Shown: positions 23,018 to 35,800 of the stretch, piece after piece
Position numbering within the stretch: the stretch's first letter is position 1
How the letters are laid out: each line of letters begins with the position of its first letter
Source of the DNA: Asterella californica
Taxonomy: Eukaryota > Streptophyta > Marchantiopsida > Marchantiales > Aytoniaceae
DNA length: 64,000 nucleotides
Direction of reading: 5' to 3'
Assembly: GCA_036924285.1 (NCBI GenBank)
Contig: JAYKYS010000007.1
Span: 11,222,001-11,286,000, forward strand
Notes under the pieces: model-generated
What the model saw: only the letters and a program-made list of their open reading frames with translations
Database searches by the model: none
Told to the model about the DNA's origin: nothing
Translations under genes and position numbers: made by a program

Positions 23018-25400
23018 GTATTCAGCAAGGAACTGCACAAGTGTAAGGAATCCAAAAACAGACCCCGAGAATTTTAAGTCGATCTTGACTTACTGGGCCC
23101 ACGTGAGTGAGGTGAGTATGTCATTATCCTGAGTTGAATCCCCTTGAACGGTTAGAGGTCATTCACACATGATCTTCAGTCAGTTAGAGTGGATTAACTA
23201 TTGTAGCTTAGCTCAGATTGCTGCTTGAAACGCTTGTGCCAATTGGAATTGCAAGCATTATTCTTTACCTGATACTGTTGCAAATGACGAGTGACTCGTG
23301 GTAGAAATAAGTTAGGATAGATCGCCTCTCGAATATCTGAGAAAAGAGTGGTGCCAGGGGACAATAGTAGATACACTCATGATCTTCCGGCCGGAACCGA
23401 GGACGCTGAGGGATCTCGGAACGTGAAGCCATCAACAGTTGGTGGCGCTTAACAAACATCAACATGCCACATCTGTTGAGCGGCTTTTTAGTGATGAAGT
23501 CGACACGTAGGCATTCTGGTTCAGATTTCTGTACGAAGTCTATGAGCTTTTGAGGTCAGTGGATGTATGCTGACCTCGAGTAAAGGATCTCACATACAGC
23601 GTAGAATAGTCTAGAGAGATAGAGATCTTGAAGGTTGTCGCTTTGTACCTAGAAGTACATACGCATAGCTACAATGTATTGCGAAGAATTTTGGTGAGGT
23701 ACTTCAATACAACAAAGATGGTGCGCATGGTAAGTGTACGTCAGATATATGGCCGTGGGTGCAAATCAACATGGACCATCGCGTAGTGTAGTGCTGTATA
23801 AAGACTGCAAGGAGAGAGAATCTGGGTCTTGTCTGTCTGCCAAACAAGGTTGAAAACAGGGGAGAAGATTGAACCCGGACTGCTCAATGGCCAAGAAGGA
23901 AAGAAGGATAAATTGGTAACTTTTGCCCTTAAGTCAGAATTTTTGTCGGATTGTTAGGTGCGCACATCAAATTGAGCACTGCAGAGACATTGCAAGTTAC
24001 TCGAATACCTCGATCTCATTCTTATGATTGTCTTTGATATATCTCATCCGTGACTAGCTCTGACACTCCATGAGTGACGAAAAGCAAATCGATATGAATA
24101 TCGAGTAGAGCCACGAACTGCAGTGGAATACATTTTACTATTTACAACTCGTTTGGAGCCGAAGAGCTACTCGAAGTATCCCCCCGCGATGACAGGTCTC
24201 CGGATTTCAAACTTGTACGAACAAGTTTATTTGTCAATTTGTTTAGAGAATTCACTGGAATAATGTCCGGTGACTTGTTTAGAAGTTCTTGTTGCCGCAA
24301 CGAGAAGGTCGCAAAATGCTGGCAGAGCTACAAGTTGTACCCCAACCGCTGGTAACAGAAGGAAGCCCTTCTTGGTTGGAGTACAAGACAGTTGATCCAC
24401 GTAATGATTCAGGGACAATCTTAGCGCGCCAGACTTCATACATATCCTGCCTGGCATACCTACTGTAAGTGTCTGCTTCCCATTGCCGTACTTAAGAGTC
24501 ATGACCCTTCCCATAAAGGCAGTATTTTATGTGTGACTCACTGAGTTATTTGAGTCCAGGACTCCAGGAGACCTCCAAATTCTCAGAGGTACAGTACTTT
24601 TTTAGACTGCAGCTGTGGACTTTATCATTTCATAATGCATCAAGCACAGCCGAATGTCGGCAATCAATGGTGTTGCGCGGTCGGATGCTGGAGAGGCACG
24701 AATTTCCATGGTTTTGGAGTCTCAAACCCATGCTAGGCATCGTAGACACCAATTCGTTCTAACAGATTTGCTTCTTCGGAAGTATGTGGTGTAGAACGTT
24801 ACAAAATGGTTCTTCTCAGATCATGACTCCGGATCATTCCAAGAAGTCCTCCATATCTGCGAGCAGGAGGAAGGGCACCGTTACACGCTTGAACAGCGTT
24901 AGAGTTTACAATCCAGCTCACTCTGTCCGACTGATGTCAGAAGCTGTTTACGGTAGTACGTTTGTGTCTCCCTCTAGAATATGCTGAATAGCTAAAGGGT
25001 TTAGAGTGGGTCGAAGTTGCCCTCAAACTACAGTAGATCCCTCTGCATGATTTCGTCACACAAAATTGCTTGACCCAGTTACATGGCCAACTCAGCTGAC
25101 ATGTAAGCCCGATTTCACTGTTCGAGATGATGGACGTGTCAGCAGAAGAGTGGGAAGTGCAATGCATGAAGCACTTTCGGTTGCTGCAGGCCTGTAATTC
25201 GATCCAGCTGAAGCTGAAATGTAAATGTGACATGGACAAGTTATCGATTTCACAGCCTGACAGCCAGTTAGGGGTGTGATCAAGCGACTAAACCGTAAGA
25301 GAGGTGTGATCAAGCGCAGGGAACGTACTGTGGGTGTGATCAAGCAATTTTCTGGATTTCGTCATCATCTACGTTTCCTCTTACTGAATGTCACTCGCTC
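23018..25400. other. Spacer with no supportable gene
   Basis: It includes the probable 3' UTR of the tau55-like gene. Short frames occur on both strands without recognisable domains. A motif repeated every 30 bp at 25,273-25,345 is listed separately. Confidence 0.4.
25273..25345. repeat. Three 13-bp repeats at exact 30-bp spacing
   Basis: GGTGTGATCAAGC occurs at 25,273, 25,303 and 25,333 with diverged 17-bp spacers. The core TGATCA is itself palindromic. In one frame it gives a ten-residue repeat beginning GVIK. It may be a decayed minisatellite or a cluster of protein-binding sites. Confidence 0.85.
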
Positions 25401-25539
25401 AGTCATCACGTATAGCTGTTTCTCCTTAGGCTTCCTCTGTTGTTGCTTTAGGGTTTGAACGCTTTCCCGCTCGTCCCTTCTCTTGTTTGCTCCGTTCCCT
25501 TCTCTTTACTCCCTTTACTCCTTTTCCTCGACTCTCCTC

Positions 25540-25920
25540 TTTGTACTCCCGCTTATTATCTATAAAGCTCAACTCGCAGGGTTTACTCTATCGCTCGCTG
25601 TGACTGTAACTTCCCTTTCTGGTTGGGTCATCTGGAACCGCCGACCCACCACCTCCATAGCTACAGTAGCTTTTGGTTCCTCATTCCTCACCCAGTCACC
25701 AACATCAGCGATTCTAAACGCATGTCAGCCACATGGCTGTCCTGCTCAAGCTTCCCGAGCTCCTTCACACAGTCACTTCCTCGGACGATCCGAAGAAGTG
25801 CATTGATTGTGCGAGTGCTTGGAAGTACATTGGTTCACTTTGCTCTTTGTGTTTCTTCCAGTCAGTCGGCTGCTCTCATCCAAACGTAGCCGAAGCCGAT
25901 CCAAACTTGACAGTGAGATA
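25540..25920 (+). CDS. Candidate short gene or first exon, unrecognised
   Basis: A pyrimidine-rich stretch (about 25,460-25,540) and a TATA-like 'tatctataaag' at about 25,559 precede an ATG at 25,733. That ATG opens a 62-codon frame starting MAVLLKLPELLHTVTSSDD and followed by a cysteine-containing KKCIDCASAWKYIGS stretch. Another ATG at 25,723 opens a Ser-rich frame in a different phase. Promoter-like composition followed by a protein-like start suggests a real transcript, but I do not recognise the product. It may continue through an unseen splice donor. Confidence 0.3.
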
Positions 25921-26221
25921 ACAAAAGGTGACGGTACAGTGTAGATGAGGTGCAACTTATACAATCTTCGAGTGAAAAGACGTGTAGAGCAGTAAACTGT
26001 ATACAAGTCTACACCATACGTAGCTTCACAAGTAAACAGGAGTAGATTTCTCAAGATCCATGCGGAAAGAGGACCTATTATGTGGACAGGGGATATGTCC
26101 ATGTGAAATGGCTACTGGCGCTTTTCATTTTCTTCCAGGCGGACAATGAAACAATCCTCCGAAACCAATAAGCCTCTGACGTAACCCTCTGACGTAACCA
26201 TCTAAACGAGATTTTCCAGCC

Positions 26222-26533
26222 ATGAATCTTGTTGCCTTCATTCCGTCTTTGTCACCTGCACGGGGAACTCCTACAGCCAAAGGAAATCTCTCAAGCACTT
26301 ACGAATATTCCGTCTTCGATTCGCTCCGTTCTTTAGTCCAGAGGCTCACCCAAATCTTACAGAACTCGAAAACCCGACATATTCTGGATACCGCTAACAG
26401 GTACGGAAAAGAAGGACAAGAAAACGGTGCTTGTTTTCCCGAGCGTAACGTAGAACCGGCGCGGTTACGTATTCCAAATGTAAAGTGTGCACCAGCTCTG
26501 GCGGGCATTGCTTCTTTCCTTTCTTGTACGTAG
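26222..26533 (+). CDS. Hypothetical 103-residue ORF next to the LTR insertion
   Basis: The ATG at 26,222 opens a 103-codon frame with ordinary composition, including a possible helix (FDSLRSLVQRLTQILQNS). Its stop lies 10 bp before the 5' LTR at 26,543, so the retrotransposon landed just past it or in a following exon or UTR. It could be the next exon of the candidate at 25.7 kb. No family is recognised. Confidence 0.25.
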   Translation: MNLVAFIPSLSPARGTPTAKGNLSSTYEYSVFDSLRSLVQRLTQILQNSKTRHILDTANRYGKEGQENGACFPERNVEPARLRIPNVKCAPALAGIASFLSCT

Positions 26534-26542
26534 GCACCAGGC

Positions 26543-27509
26543 TGTAACACCTTTTGCTTTCCAACCAGATGTCATTCGTGCAGTGACTACCAAAAATGTG
26601 GCACCTACAAGGTCACAAGGCAGACTCAAGTAGACCAGATAAAGAGGGTCGCGAACCCTAAATGAGTCATTATCTGCTTTCAGTTTTTGGAGAAGAGCAC
26701 TCTTGGTGGTGAGGAGAGGAGACTGTATTTTCAGGATAGAGAGATTGTATCTTGGAGTTCAGAAATCAGAGAGCTAGAACTGAATGCAAATCAGATTTCT
26801 TGGAGAGTAGACTTGGAGAGCAGACTTATGATCAACAGGAATGATAGGGTGTTGATTAGATCGCTGACTTGGGGTCTGATCTGTTGAGTAACAGAAATCA
26901 AGGCGTTCAGAGTGAAAGTAGGTTCTCTGGTGAAGTCTTAGTTCTGGAATTAATTTCTCACAGCAGAGTTGTTGAGTAGTGAAGAATTGCCGGTCCAAGA
27001 GCGCTGCGTGACCTTGTCAGCAAGTAAACGCCATGTAATGTATATGAACCCATGATTTTCTCCATTCTGATAAGTAGGCTTGGGTTGTGTGCCAAAACTG
27101 AGTTGGGCGCATCTGGTGTGTGTTGACTTTATTTTGGTGTAATTACTTTGTCTTCTTATTTCATAGCATCTACTAGGTCTCCTAGTCTTGGCGGTTGCTC
27201 CTTGTGGGTCTTGGCGTTCCGACTTGATCACCAATAGCGGAAGCGCTACCCAAATTTTATGCAACCCAGGTCTAGAATAGTTCCACCTGTGTTTTGTAAC
27301 CTAAGATTGACCAGAGACCTACAAAAGACTAGTTGGTTATTCGAAACCCGTTCAACAGATATTAAATCCTATGTGCTCATTAGCTGATAGTTCGAACTGG
27401 ATCTGGAGACACAAATAAAAGTACACAGGTCTCCAGGGAGGTTCACGTTCGGCAGTTCATTGGTTAGAGATTAAAGAATCTGTTTTGAGTTCTGCGGTCG
27501 AACGTTACA
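26543..27509 (+). repeat. 5' LTR of outer element
   Basis: 967 bp, TG...CA termini with 6-bp inverted ends TGTAAC/GTTACA. It matches 41,233-42,194. Confidence 0.95.
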
Positions 27510-27511
27510 GT

Positions 27512-27523
27512 TGGTATCAGAGC
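27512..27523 (+). promoter_or_regulatory. Primer-binding site of outer element
   Basis: TGGTATCAGAGC begins 3 bp after the 5' LTR end (27,509). It is the standard plant retrotransposon site complementary to initiator tRNA-Met, which primes minus-strand DNA synthesis. Confidence 0.92.
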
Positions 27524-27559
27524 AGGCTCAAGTTGAGTCTTTGCTGAACACCATCGACA

Positions 27560-28760
27560 ATGGAGGCTGTGTCGACTGAGTTGGACGAGATGAAAGCATT
27601 GTTGAGAAAGTTGGAAGGCCGACTTGAGCAAGTGGAAGCTGAGAACAAGATGCTTAAGACGGATTTAACTCAAGCAAAAGTGACACAAGAGAAGGAAGCG
27701 GAGGTCCCTGTATTGCAAATCGAGCAAGTCAATGATTTAGCACTACCAGGTGAAGGAGCACTTGATATTGCTCAAGCAGATAAGAATGAAGATGGGTCAC
27801 AGAAGATGCAAGAGAATGTTGCGGAAGGCAGCTCAGCCAAAGAAGGGCACAAGCAGAAAGTGAAGTGGGCTGAACCAGTGACACCATCAGCCTTTAACGG
27901 TGAGAAAAGCTTTTCCAGGTTTGGGTTATGGATTACTGAAATGGAGAATTACCTGGAGAATTTCGATGAGCGCAGTTGGTTCACCTATGCTGTTAGTAGA
28001 CTGGAAGGAGAGGCTAAAGAATGGTATGGAGGTCAATAGCGGATGAGGAGTTTGAACGGTACAACTCCTATGTCCACTTGGCCGGAGCTGAAGGATGAAC
28101 TCCGACGACATTTGGTACCAGTGGATGAAGCTACACAGTTTCGACTAGAGCTCATTCATCTGAGACAGACAAGGAGTATTAGACAGTATCTCCAGCAATT
28201 TTCTGAGTTGGTTACTCGTTTGCACATGGTGGATCACACCGACTTGCTGTTTCACTTGAAGAAAGGTCTGCAAGGTTTCTATGCTAGTGTGTTTGATAGC
28301 TGGGTTATGTTTCATAAGTCCGAGGACATGCAAGACTTGTTTGTATTTCTGGAAGCAGCAGAAAACACTAGGGAACGTAACTACACCGTGCAGCCCTACA
28401 AGTTTCAGCGTGGAACAAGTGGTGGCGAGCCTAGTAGAGGATTTTGACAGAATCCTCAAGGACAGATAGCGTCCTCTCAGAGTAGAGGTGGTAGAGGACA
28501 TGGTGGTGGAAGATTTGGTGCAGCGGGAAGGAGGTTTCCTCGTGGGTCTCAACAGCAAGGAGTTACTCGTGGTCCTACTCAGACCCGACCTACTGGATCT
28601 TATGCATCCAATGCAAGATCCAACCAAGCTTCGACTTCAGGTGCTAGGAGCAGTGGAGCTAGCAGTGCTACACCTTCAAGGACGATCATCTATTTTTGAT
28701 GCGGACGGGACGGTCACATTGCTCGTGAGTGTCCTCAACGTTCAACAGCGAGTAACGTTC
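27560..28760 (+). pseudogene. gag of outer element (broken)
   Basis: The ATG at 27,560 starts a coiled-coil-like N-terminus (EMKALLRKLEGRLEQVEAEN) followed by a capsid-like region. An in-frame TAG at 28,037 interrupts it and the frame resumes to 28,445. A Gly/Arg/Ser-rich linker leads to a nucleocapsid knuckle near 28,690, reading CGRDGHIAREC with H and the last Cys in place. The first Cys of the CX2CX4HX4C motif is replaced by Tyr, and a TGA stands just before the second. It cannot make a full Gag. Confidence 0.8.
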
Positions 28761-28765
28761 GTGGG

Positions 28766-29215
28766 TTGACAGCTGAAGAGACAACCAGTGTTGAAGAACC
28801 AGTTGAAGCGACTACTGGAGCAGAGGTATGTGCTGGTGAGCATTTGGTAGAACATGGAGATTTTCTGCCATGGATTGAAGTGAAAATAGAAAACCAACGA
28901 TGTTGTTTGCTTATTGATACTGGAGCAGATGTGAATGTCTTGGATGAAAAATTAGTCAGGACCTTAGGGGTGACTAGAACCAAGATCATGGGCCCGTTAT
29001 TGGTGAGTTTGTGCAAAGCAGCACAACCGTTATCAAAAAGCTCATGAGTGTTCTTATTACTGTTGGAGGGGTGACTAGGAAGCATGAATTCCTAGTTATG
29101 AACTTAGGTGACACAACGGAAAGTATCTTGTCATGGTCTTGGTTACAAGAGACCAAGGCAAAGCTAGATGTGCAGGAAGGGAACGTCATAGTCATGGATC
29201 AGTGGGTTTAGGTAA
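28766..29215 (+). pseudogene. Aspartic protease region of outer element
   Basis: LLIDTGADVNVLDEKL contains the retropepsin active-site D-T-G (Asp at 28,916). The frame stops at 29,045 and the rest (about 29,011-29,211) continues in a different frame, ending in a SWSWLQETKAKLDV-like tail. A frameshift therefore breaks it. Confidence 0.75.
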
Positions 29216-30527
29216 ACCACATCCATTAATCATCAAAGAGAGACCCAAGGAGCCAAACCATGCTGTCCGTAGGTTCCAACAAGCCAAAGTGGCATTTCAA
29301 ATCTGCAAAGCTAGGCAGTTTGGAAAGCAGATAAAGTCGGTAGACGAAGCTTGGGTTGCAGTGATGTCTAAACCTATGGTGGAGACGGATGAGGAAGAAC
29401 GTGTTGCTGCTCTTCTCATACACCTTGATATGCAAGTACTGATTGAGAGGTATTCTCATATAATGCCGGATCAGTTACCAACAAGACTTCCTCCGAGGAG
29501 AGCCTTGGATCATGCCATTGATCTGGTTCTTGGGGCTATACCTATTGCAGTGCCATCAAGACGCATGTCGTTTGATGAACTAATAGAGCTGAAGACTCAG
29601 TTGAAAGAGTTGGTAGCTCAGGGTATCTTACGACCCAGCATATCACCTTATGCTGCACCGGTCTTGTTCGTGGTCAAGAAAGATGGTGGTATCCGCATGT
29701 GTGCAGACTACCGTGCACTTAATAAAGTTACTGTCAAGAACAAGTACCCTCTTCCTCTCATGGATGAAACCACAGATCGGTTGGCCACAGAAAAGTACTT
29801 CATCAAGTTGGATCTTCGTTCTGGATATCATCAAATCCGGATCAAAGAAAGAGATGAAGAAAAGACGGCTATAAGGACGAGGTATGGCTTGTTTGAGTAT
29901 ATAGTGTTGTTGTTTGGATTGTCCAATGCACCTGGTACTTTTTGCAGGCTGATGAACGAGATCTTCAGAGATCTTTTGGATGAGAGTGTTATCGTGTACT
30001 TGGACGATATCATCATCTTCTCATCCACTTGGGATCAGCATCTAGCAGATGTTGAATCAGTTTTTAAGCGTCTGGAAGAACATCAACTCTACCTCAAGAA
30101 GAGCAAGTGTTCTTCTGGACAAGAGAGTGTGGTGTTTCTAGGATGTTTGATCGATGTGCATGGTATTCACCTTAACAGAGCTAAGATTCGAGCCATTGTT
30201 GAATGGAAGAGACCTGAGAGTGTTCATGAGCTCAGATCTTTTCTTGGGTTAGCCACATACTTTCGATGTTTTGTTTATCAATTTGCGCATAAAGCCGCAC
30301 CTTTGTTTGACTTATTGCGCAAGGCTTCCAAGGTTATTTGGAACCCAGCAGCTGAAAGAGCATTTCAAGAGTTGAAACAAGCACTGACAGAAATGCCCGT
30401 GCTAGCTCTTCCAAAGATGGGAGAACCTTTCGAGGTTCACAGATGCTTCTCAATAGGCCATTGGAGGAGTGTTGATGCAAGGAAAGCATCCAGTGGCTTA
30501 CGAAAGTCACAAGTTTTCAGAAACTGA
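29133..30527 (+). pseudogene. Reverse transcriptase of outer element
   Basis: A 464-codon open frame holds the Ty3-type reverse transcriptase core. A ISPYAAPVLFVVKKDGGIRM block is followed by ADYRALN, a LDLRSGYHQI block, FGLSNAP, and the catalytic YLDD at about 29,998-30,009. The thumb and connection (SFLGLATYFRCF, LFDLLRKA) follow. The frame leaves the expected RNase H start at about 30,440, where the usual Thr-Asp-Ala-Ser block is lost through a frameshift. It is the best preserved piece of the outer element. Confidence 0.85.
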
Positions 30528-30790
30528 GACGAAATGACCTGCTCATGAACAGGAGATGTTCGCAGTTGTCCACTGTCTGAAACGTTGGGAGCATTATTTG
30601 TTACCAAGCAAAGTTATTGTTGTAACGGACTGCGAGGGTAATACATACTTTCAGAGTAAACCTCGTTTGTCACGTAAACAATAGAGGTGGCAAGTGGAGC
30701 TTGCACGTTTTGATATCGAATGGCGGTATCAAAAGGGGAAGGAAAATATTCCAGCGGATGTGTTAAGCAGACGTGTCCAAGCGTTAACAA
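30440..30790 (+). pseudogene. RNase H region of outer element (broken)
   Basis: Pieces such as HPVAYESHKFSETE, HEQEMFAVVHCLKRWEHYL and KVIVVTDCEGN are recognisable across stops at about 30,535 and 30,680. The end reads WRYQKGKENIPADVLSR, the usual junction with integrase. Confidence 0.75.
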
Positions 30791-31963
30791 CGCAGGACAC
30801 AAGTGAAGAGCTTTTGGATCGAATCAGACAAGCATTGACAGACAATCCTCAGGCTCAACGTTGGACCAGCCAACAAGAGAGAGATCCATTGGTTCGTAAT
30901 CTCTCATTTCGCAATGGCCTTTGGTTTTATAAGCAAACCAAGGTCTATGTTCCAACTGGACCTCTAAAGACACTAGTCATGCAAGAATGTCATGATTGTG
31001 AACTGGCTGGACATGGAGGACAGAATAGAACGTTGCAACGAGTTAAAGAGCAGTTCTATTGGCCGTCCATGTTGGAGGATGTAATCAAGTACGTGTAGAC
31101 TTGCTTGACATGTCAGCAACAACGAACTGAGCGGAGGAGACCTGCAGGATTGCTGAGACCTTTGTCAATACCTGATGGGCCTTGGGAGAGCATAAGTATG
31201 GACTTATGCACCGGTTTACTTGAGTCAGGAGGTTTTGACACTTTCCTAGTTGTCATCGATCGTTTCAGCAAACAAGCTCACCTCATCCCTTGTAGGGAAG
31301 CAGTGACGTCAAAAGATGCCGCTGAGCTGTTCATACGATAAGTTTTTAAGTATCATGAGATGCCTAAAGACATCGTTTCAGACTTGGACAGGAGGTTTGT
31401 AGCTGAGTTTTGGAAGGGTTTGTTTCGAAGACTCGGAACTACCCTCAAGTTCAGTCCTCTTATCATCCTGAAACTGATGGTCAGACGAAGAGGACTATAC
31501 AGATAGTGGAGCAAGGGTTGAGAAACTATATCATGCGAGATCAGAGTGACTGGAGCGAGCACTTGGACTTGGTGGAGTTTACATATAACAACACTAAGCA
31601 TTCGAGTACAGGATTTAAACCATTTGAAGTGGTTTATCGGAGCTCTCATGCACCTTGGACTCCTATAGCTCTGGCTACCAAGGGGCATGAAAATGCAAGA
31701 ATGTCAAATCAAGATCCTCCAGATCTAGAGACTTTCATACGTGTTCAGGGTGTTGTGTTTCAAGAAGCCAAGAAACACATGGAGAAGGCAAAACAACGAT
31801 ATGCAAAGTATGCAAACCGTGGTAGGCAAGACTTATAGTTCGAAGAAGAACAGAGAGTCTGGTTGAGAACCAAGAACTTCAGAATCCTAGCATGGGTGGA
31901 TTTAGCCAAGAAGCTTCTTCCAAAGTGGGCAGGATTGTTCCTGATCGAGAAGAAGTTAGGTCC
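30694..31963 (+). pseudogene. Integrase, first part, of outer element
   Basis: The zinc-binding HHCC region is present (HDCELAGHGG, then TCLTCQQQ, with a TAG at 31,096 between). A core follows with SMDLCTGLLESGGFDTFLVV and later YHPETDGQTKRT. Stops or shifts occur at about 31,339 and near 31,440. The tail is cut at KKLGPV by the inner element at 31,964 and resumes at 40,457. Confidence 0.8.
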
Positions 31964-32877
31964 TGTAAACCCTCCGAGGTCCTAACGATCAACTACCCCT
32001 CGATCTCTCAACCTCCACGATCGTCATCCACGAATCTGCAACTGTCGGGCCTGTCTTTCACTCAGGGGTCACCTCTGATGGCTTTGATGGAAGCACACCA
32101 TGAATCTTGAAGGGAAAAATGCTAAGTTCACTCTCATTCATACACCCACAAACTTATCAACTAAAATCTCCATAATCTCATCCACTAAAATCCTCCATTC
32201 TAACGACGTCTCTCAAGTTCTCACATGCTAAAAATGTCCCACACTCTCTATATTACTCAAGTTGTCATTACGACAATGTGAAAACAAGGATGAGGAGCTC
32301 TTCTCTACTCCTCTATTTATACATTCTATGTTTTTACTTTGGTACCCCCGGTAACTCAGCCGTAACTACTTTTACCGAGTTTTACTAAGATATTACTTAA
32401 GATAAAAGCATTGATCACATGGGCTTTTTACCTTTTCACATGGGCTTATTCCTTCAAAGTCAACAACTTCTAGAAGGATTCTGGAATATTCTCAAGGAAT
32501 CTCGAATTTCCACCCCCCTCTACACTAGGACCCACTAAAAAGGAAACATGGGGAATCTCTTCTTGTTTTTAATGCCCACAAAGTCCACAACTTTAATCCA
32601 ACCACTAATATCAAGTCAAAAAGGAGATAAGGAATACTTTCCACCTCCTTTCTACCTTTTAGACAAGATGACAAGATAGTAGTGCTCACTCTTTAGCAAA
32701 TATCTGAATTCTGCCAAAAGTACAGCTAAGTTTAACCATAACTAACTTTTAGCTAGTCATGACTAACTTGATACCTCCTTAAAGTACTTTGGCAGCCAAT
32801 AAACATTCTCAACACTTAGTTATAACTAAACACCTTACTAATAGGCAAACTTCCTATGTGTAACATAGGTCGTTACA
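31964..32877 (-). repeat. 3' LTR of inner element
   Basis: 914 bp. It is about 98.5% identical by eye to 39,542-40,456. Read on the minus strand it starts TGTAACGACC and ends GGTTTACA. Confidence 0.95.
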
Positions 32878-32890
32878 TTTTACCCCCGGA

Positions 32891-35800
32891 CTAAATTTTC
32901 GCTCCGTCCTCGGAGTGAAGAGAGAACTTTCGTCGATGAAACAACTTCAACTTGTCATGATTGACCCGATCGAATCTCCTTCTTCCCAACTCCTGAAGGT
33001 CATATGTGAAGTTGCTCCACACCTTATCTACAACAAAAGGACCAAAATATCTCGGAAGAAACTTCTTCCTAGCCCTCTTGAATCTGATAGCATCATACAA
33101 CATAACCCAATCTCCAACTTGAAAAGGCTTTACCTCCCTCTTGCCCAACCGTTTGTCGTAACTCTTCTTTTGATACGCCTGAGCTCGTTCCATCCTGATC
33201 ATTGCTACCGCTCGGGTCTCTTCCAACTCCATGAGTTGCTCCCTTCTTGATCTGACCACGTCTTCTCCTCTCGACCTCTTCAACTTTCGTTGAATAGTTT
33301 GAAAAGTATCCAATTCGAATTGGATCGGCAACTTGGACTCCACTCCATAAACCAGTCGAAATGGGGAGTATCCAGTAGAAGTCTTTGTTGTCGTTCGGTA
33401 CTCCCATAAGATGGCATGTAGCCTCTTATCCCAAGTATGTTTCGCAGTTTCAACACCAGCGTCTTTGGCGAGCATCATACAAAGTGTAAGATTGGTCTTC
33501 TCCGCAAGACCATTAGCATTTGGTTTGTATGAGGTCGTTACTCGTGGCTTGATAGAAAAGTGTTGTTACATAGCAGTAGTCATGCTCCCTACAAACTCTC
33601 CTCCTCTATCTGAGACCAACTCTAACGGACATCCAAATCTCGTGATGATCCTCTCCCATAGGAATCTACCGACTTCTGTTTCATTGGTCTCTCTCAAAGG
33701 TCTAGCCTCTACCCACTTGGTACAATAGTCAGTGACGACTACAATGTATCTATTGCCTCGAGGTGTCTTATTAAGAGGACCTACAAAGTCAATACTCCAT
33801 TTCTCAAACGGCCCTAATACTGGAATTGATCTTAACGGAGGTGTTCTAGTAGACTTTAGAGCAAATGCTTGACATACGTCACAAGTTTTGCAATAGTCTA
33901 AACAGTCTTTGAAAATCCCTCTCCAGTGATAACCCGCATCCAAAATCTTGAAGGCTGTTATCTTACCAACAAAGTGACCTCCGCAAACAGTGCCATCGTG
34001 AAACTCGTGCATCAGCTTGAACGCCTCCTTCTGACCAACTGCTCTCCTTAGTAAGCCATCTGCTCCTTGATGAAATAGAATTCCCTCCACCATGGTGTAA
34101 GGTTTGCATCTCTTGATCAACGCGTTACGTTCTCGGGTATGCATACCTTCTAGAAAAGAGCCATCTGCAAGGAAACTTCAGATTTCCTTGTACTCATCCG
34201 GTATCTCCTCCATGCTTGTGATGGTCATCAGATGCTCGTCTGGAAACGAATCATCAAATGGTTCTTCTCCCTCATCATCATAAGCCCTCGACAAAAGATC
34301 AGCATTCGCATGCTTTTTCCCTGGTCTATCTTCAATCACATAATCATATTCTGTTAGAAGGATCTTCCAACGAGCAATACGACCTTCGACATTAGGCTTA
34401 TTAAAGATATACTTTAAAGCCTTGTGATCTGTGACTATGGAAAATTTCCCTCCTAGCAAGTAGTGTCGAAATTTCTTCAATCCAAAGATCACCGCTAATC
34501 CTTCTCGTTCAGTCACGGAGTAATTCTTCTCCGCTGGAACCATCTGCCTACTAGCATAAGCTATAGGATGATCATGCCCATCTCCATCTAGCTGACTTAA
34601 TGTACATCTGATTGCTACATTGGAGGCATCCGTATACAGAATAAATGCTTTACTCCACTCAGGTTTAGCAAGTATAGGAGCTGTCACTAATGCCTTTTTC
34701 AGCTCCTCAAATGCTTCCTTTGCCTTCTGATCATGCACTATCAAGTCAAAATCAACTCCCTTCTTCATGTACATAGTCAAAGCTATTGCTTTGTTTGAGA
34801 AGGAAAAGACAAACCTACGATAATATCCAACCATGCCAAGAAATTGCCTCAACTTTGTCAAGTTGATCGGAAATGGAAGATCCACAATCTTCTTCATCTT
34901 CTCAGGATCTATCGCAATCTCATTCTTGGAAATGATGTGCCCTAACAGCAGACCTTCTTCGCAGCCAAAGATGCACTTCTCTGGATTTAGAGAAGCGTTG
35001 GCTTGCTCCAACCGCTGCAAAACTTTGATCACATGATCAAAGTGGTCCTCCTTTCGTCCGTACACACAAAAATCGTCAATGAAATCCCGAACAAACTTTC
35101 CTATGAATGGTTCAAACACCTTGTTCATGAACCTTTGAAACGTGGCCGGAGCATTACACAGTCCGAATGGCATCACCCGAAATGCAAATGTTCCCCAAGG
35201 AGTAGTGAAAGTAGTCAACTGTTGGTACTCCTGTGCTATCTTGATCTGGTTATACCCACTATAACCATCACCAAAGCTGTACCACTCATGACCAGCAACT
35301 TCCTCCAAAATCTCATCTATAAATGATAGCGGATAATAATCCTTCTTGGTAACTGCATTCAGCTTCTTATAGTCTATGCATACTCGCAACTTACCATTCT
35401 TCTTCTTGACAATCACAATGGGTGAAACCCATTCTAAGTTCTCCACCTCATAGATGAAACTCGCCTCCTTCAACTTGTCTATCTCCTCCTTGACCATCAT
35501 TGCCGTTGTGGGATTGACCCTTCTCTGCTTCTGTCGAATTGGTCTTGCGTGCTCCTCCAATTCGATTCGATGAGTCTCGAGAGTCACCTCCTTCAAATCC
35601 TTGTAGCTGAAAGCAAACACATGGATATATTTTCGAAATATTTCTAAGAATCTACTTTTCTCCTCTTGAGTGACATTGATACCAAACTTCAGGGTAGAGA
35701 GTCTTCTCACAATCTCTGCCTCACTCAACTCTTCTTTGTCAGGATCTTTCTCCACTGCTGGTCGAGGCAACAAGTCAATAGCACTAAGCTGATGTAATGA

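Noticed and set aside
25273..25345. CRISPR-like repeat and spacer pattern
   Set aside because: There are only three 13-bp repeats in a plant genome, with short diverged spacers and no cas genes.
28145..28627. 160-codon minus-strand frame inside the outer element
   Set aside because: It is antisense to gag with Ser/Thr-rich shadow composition.
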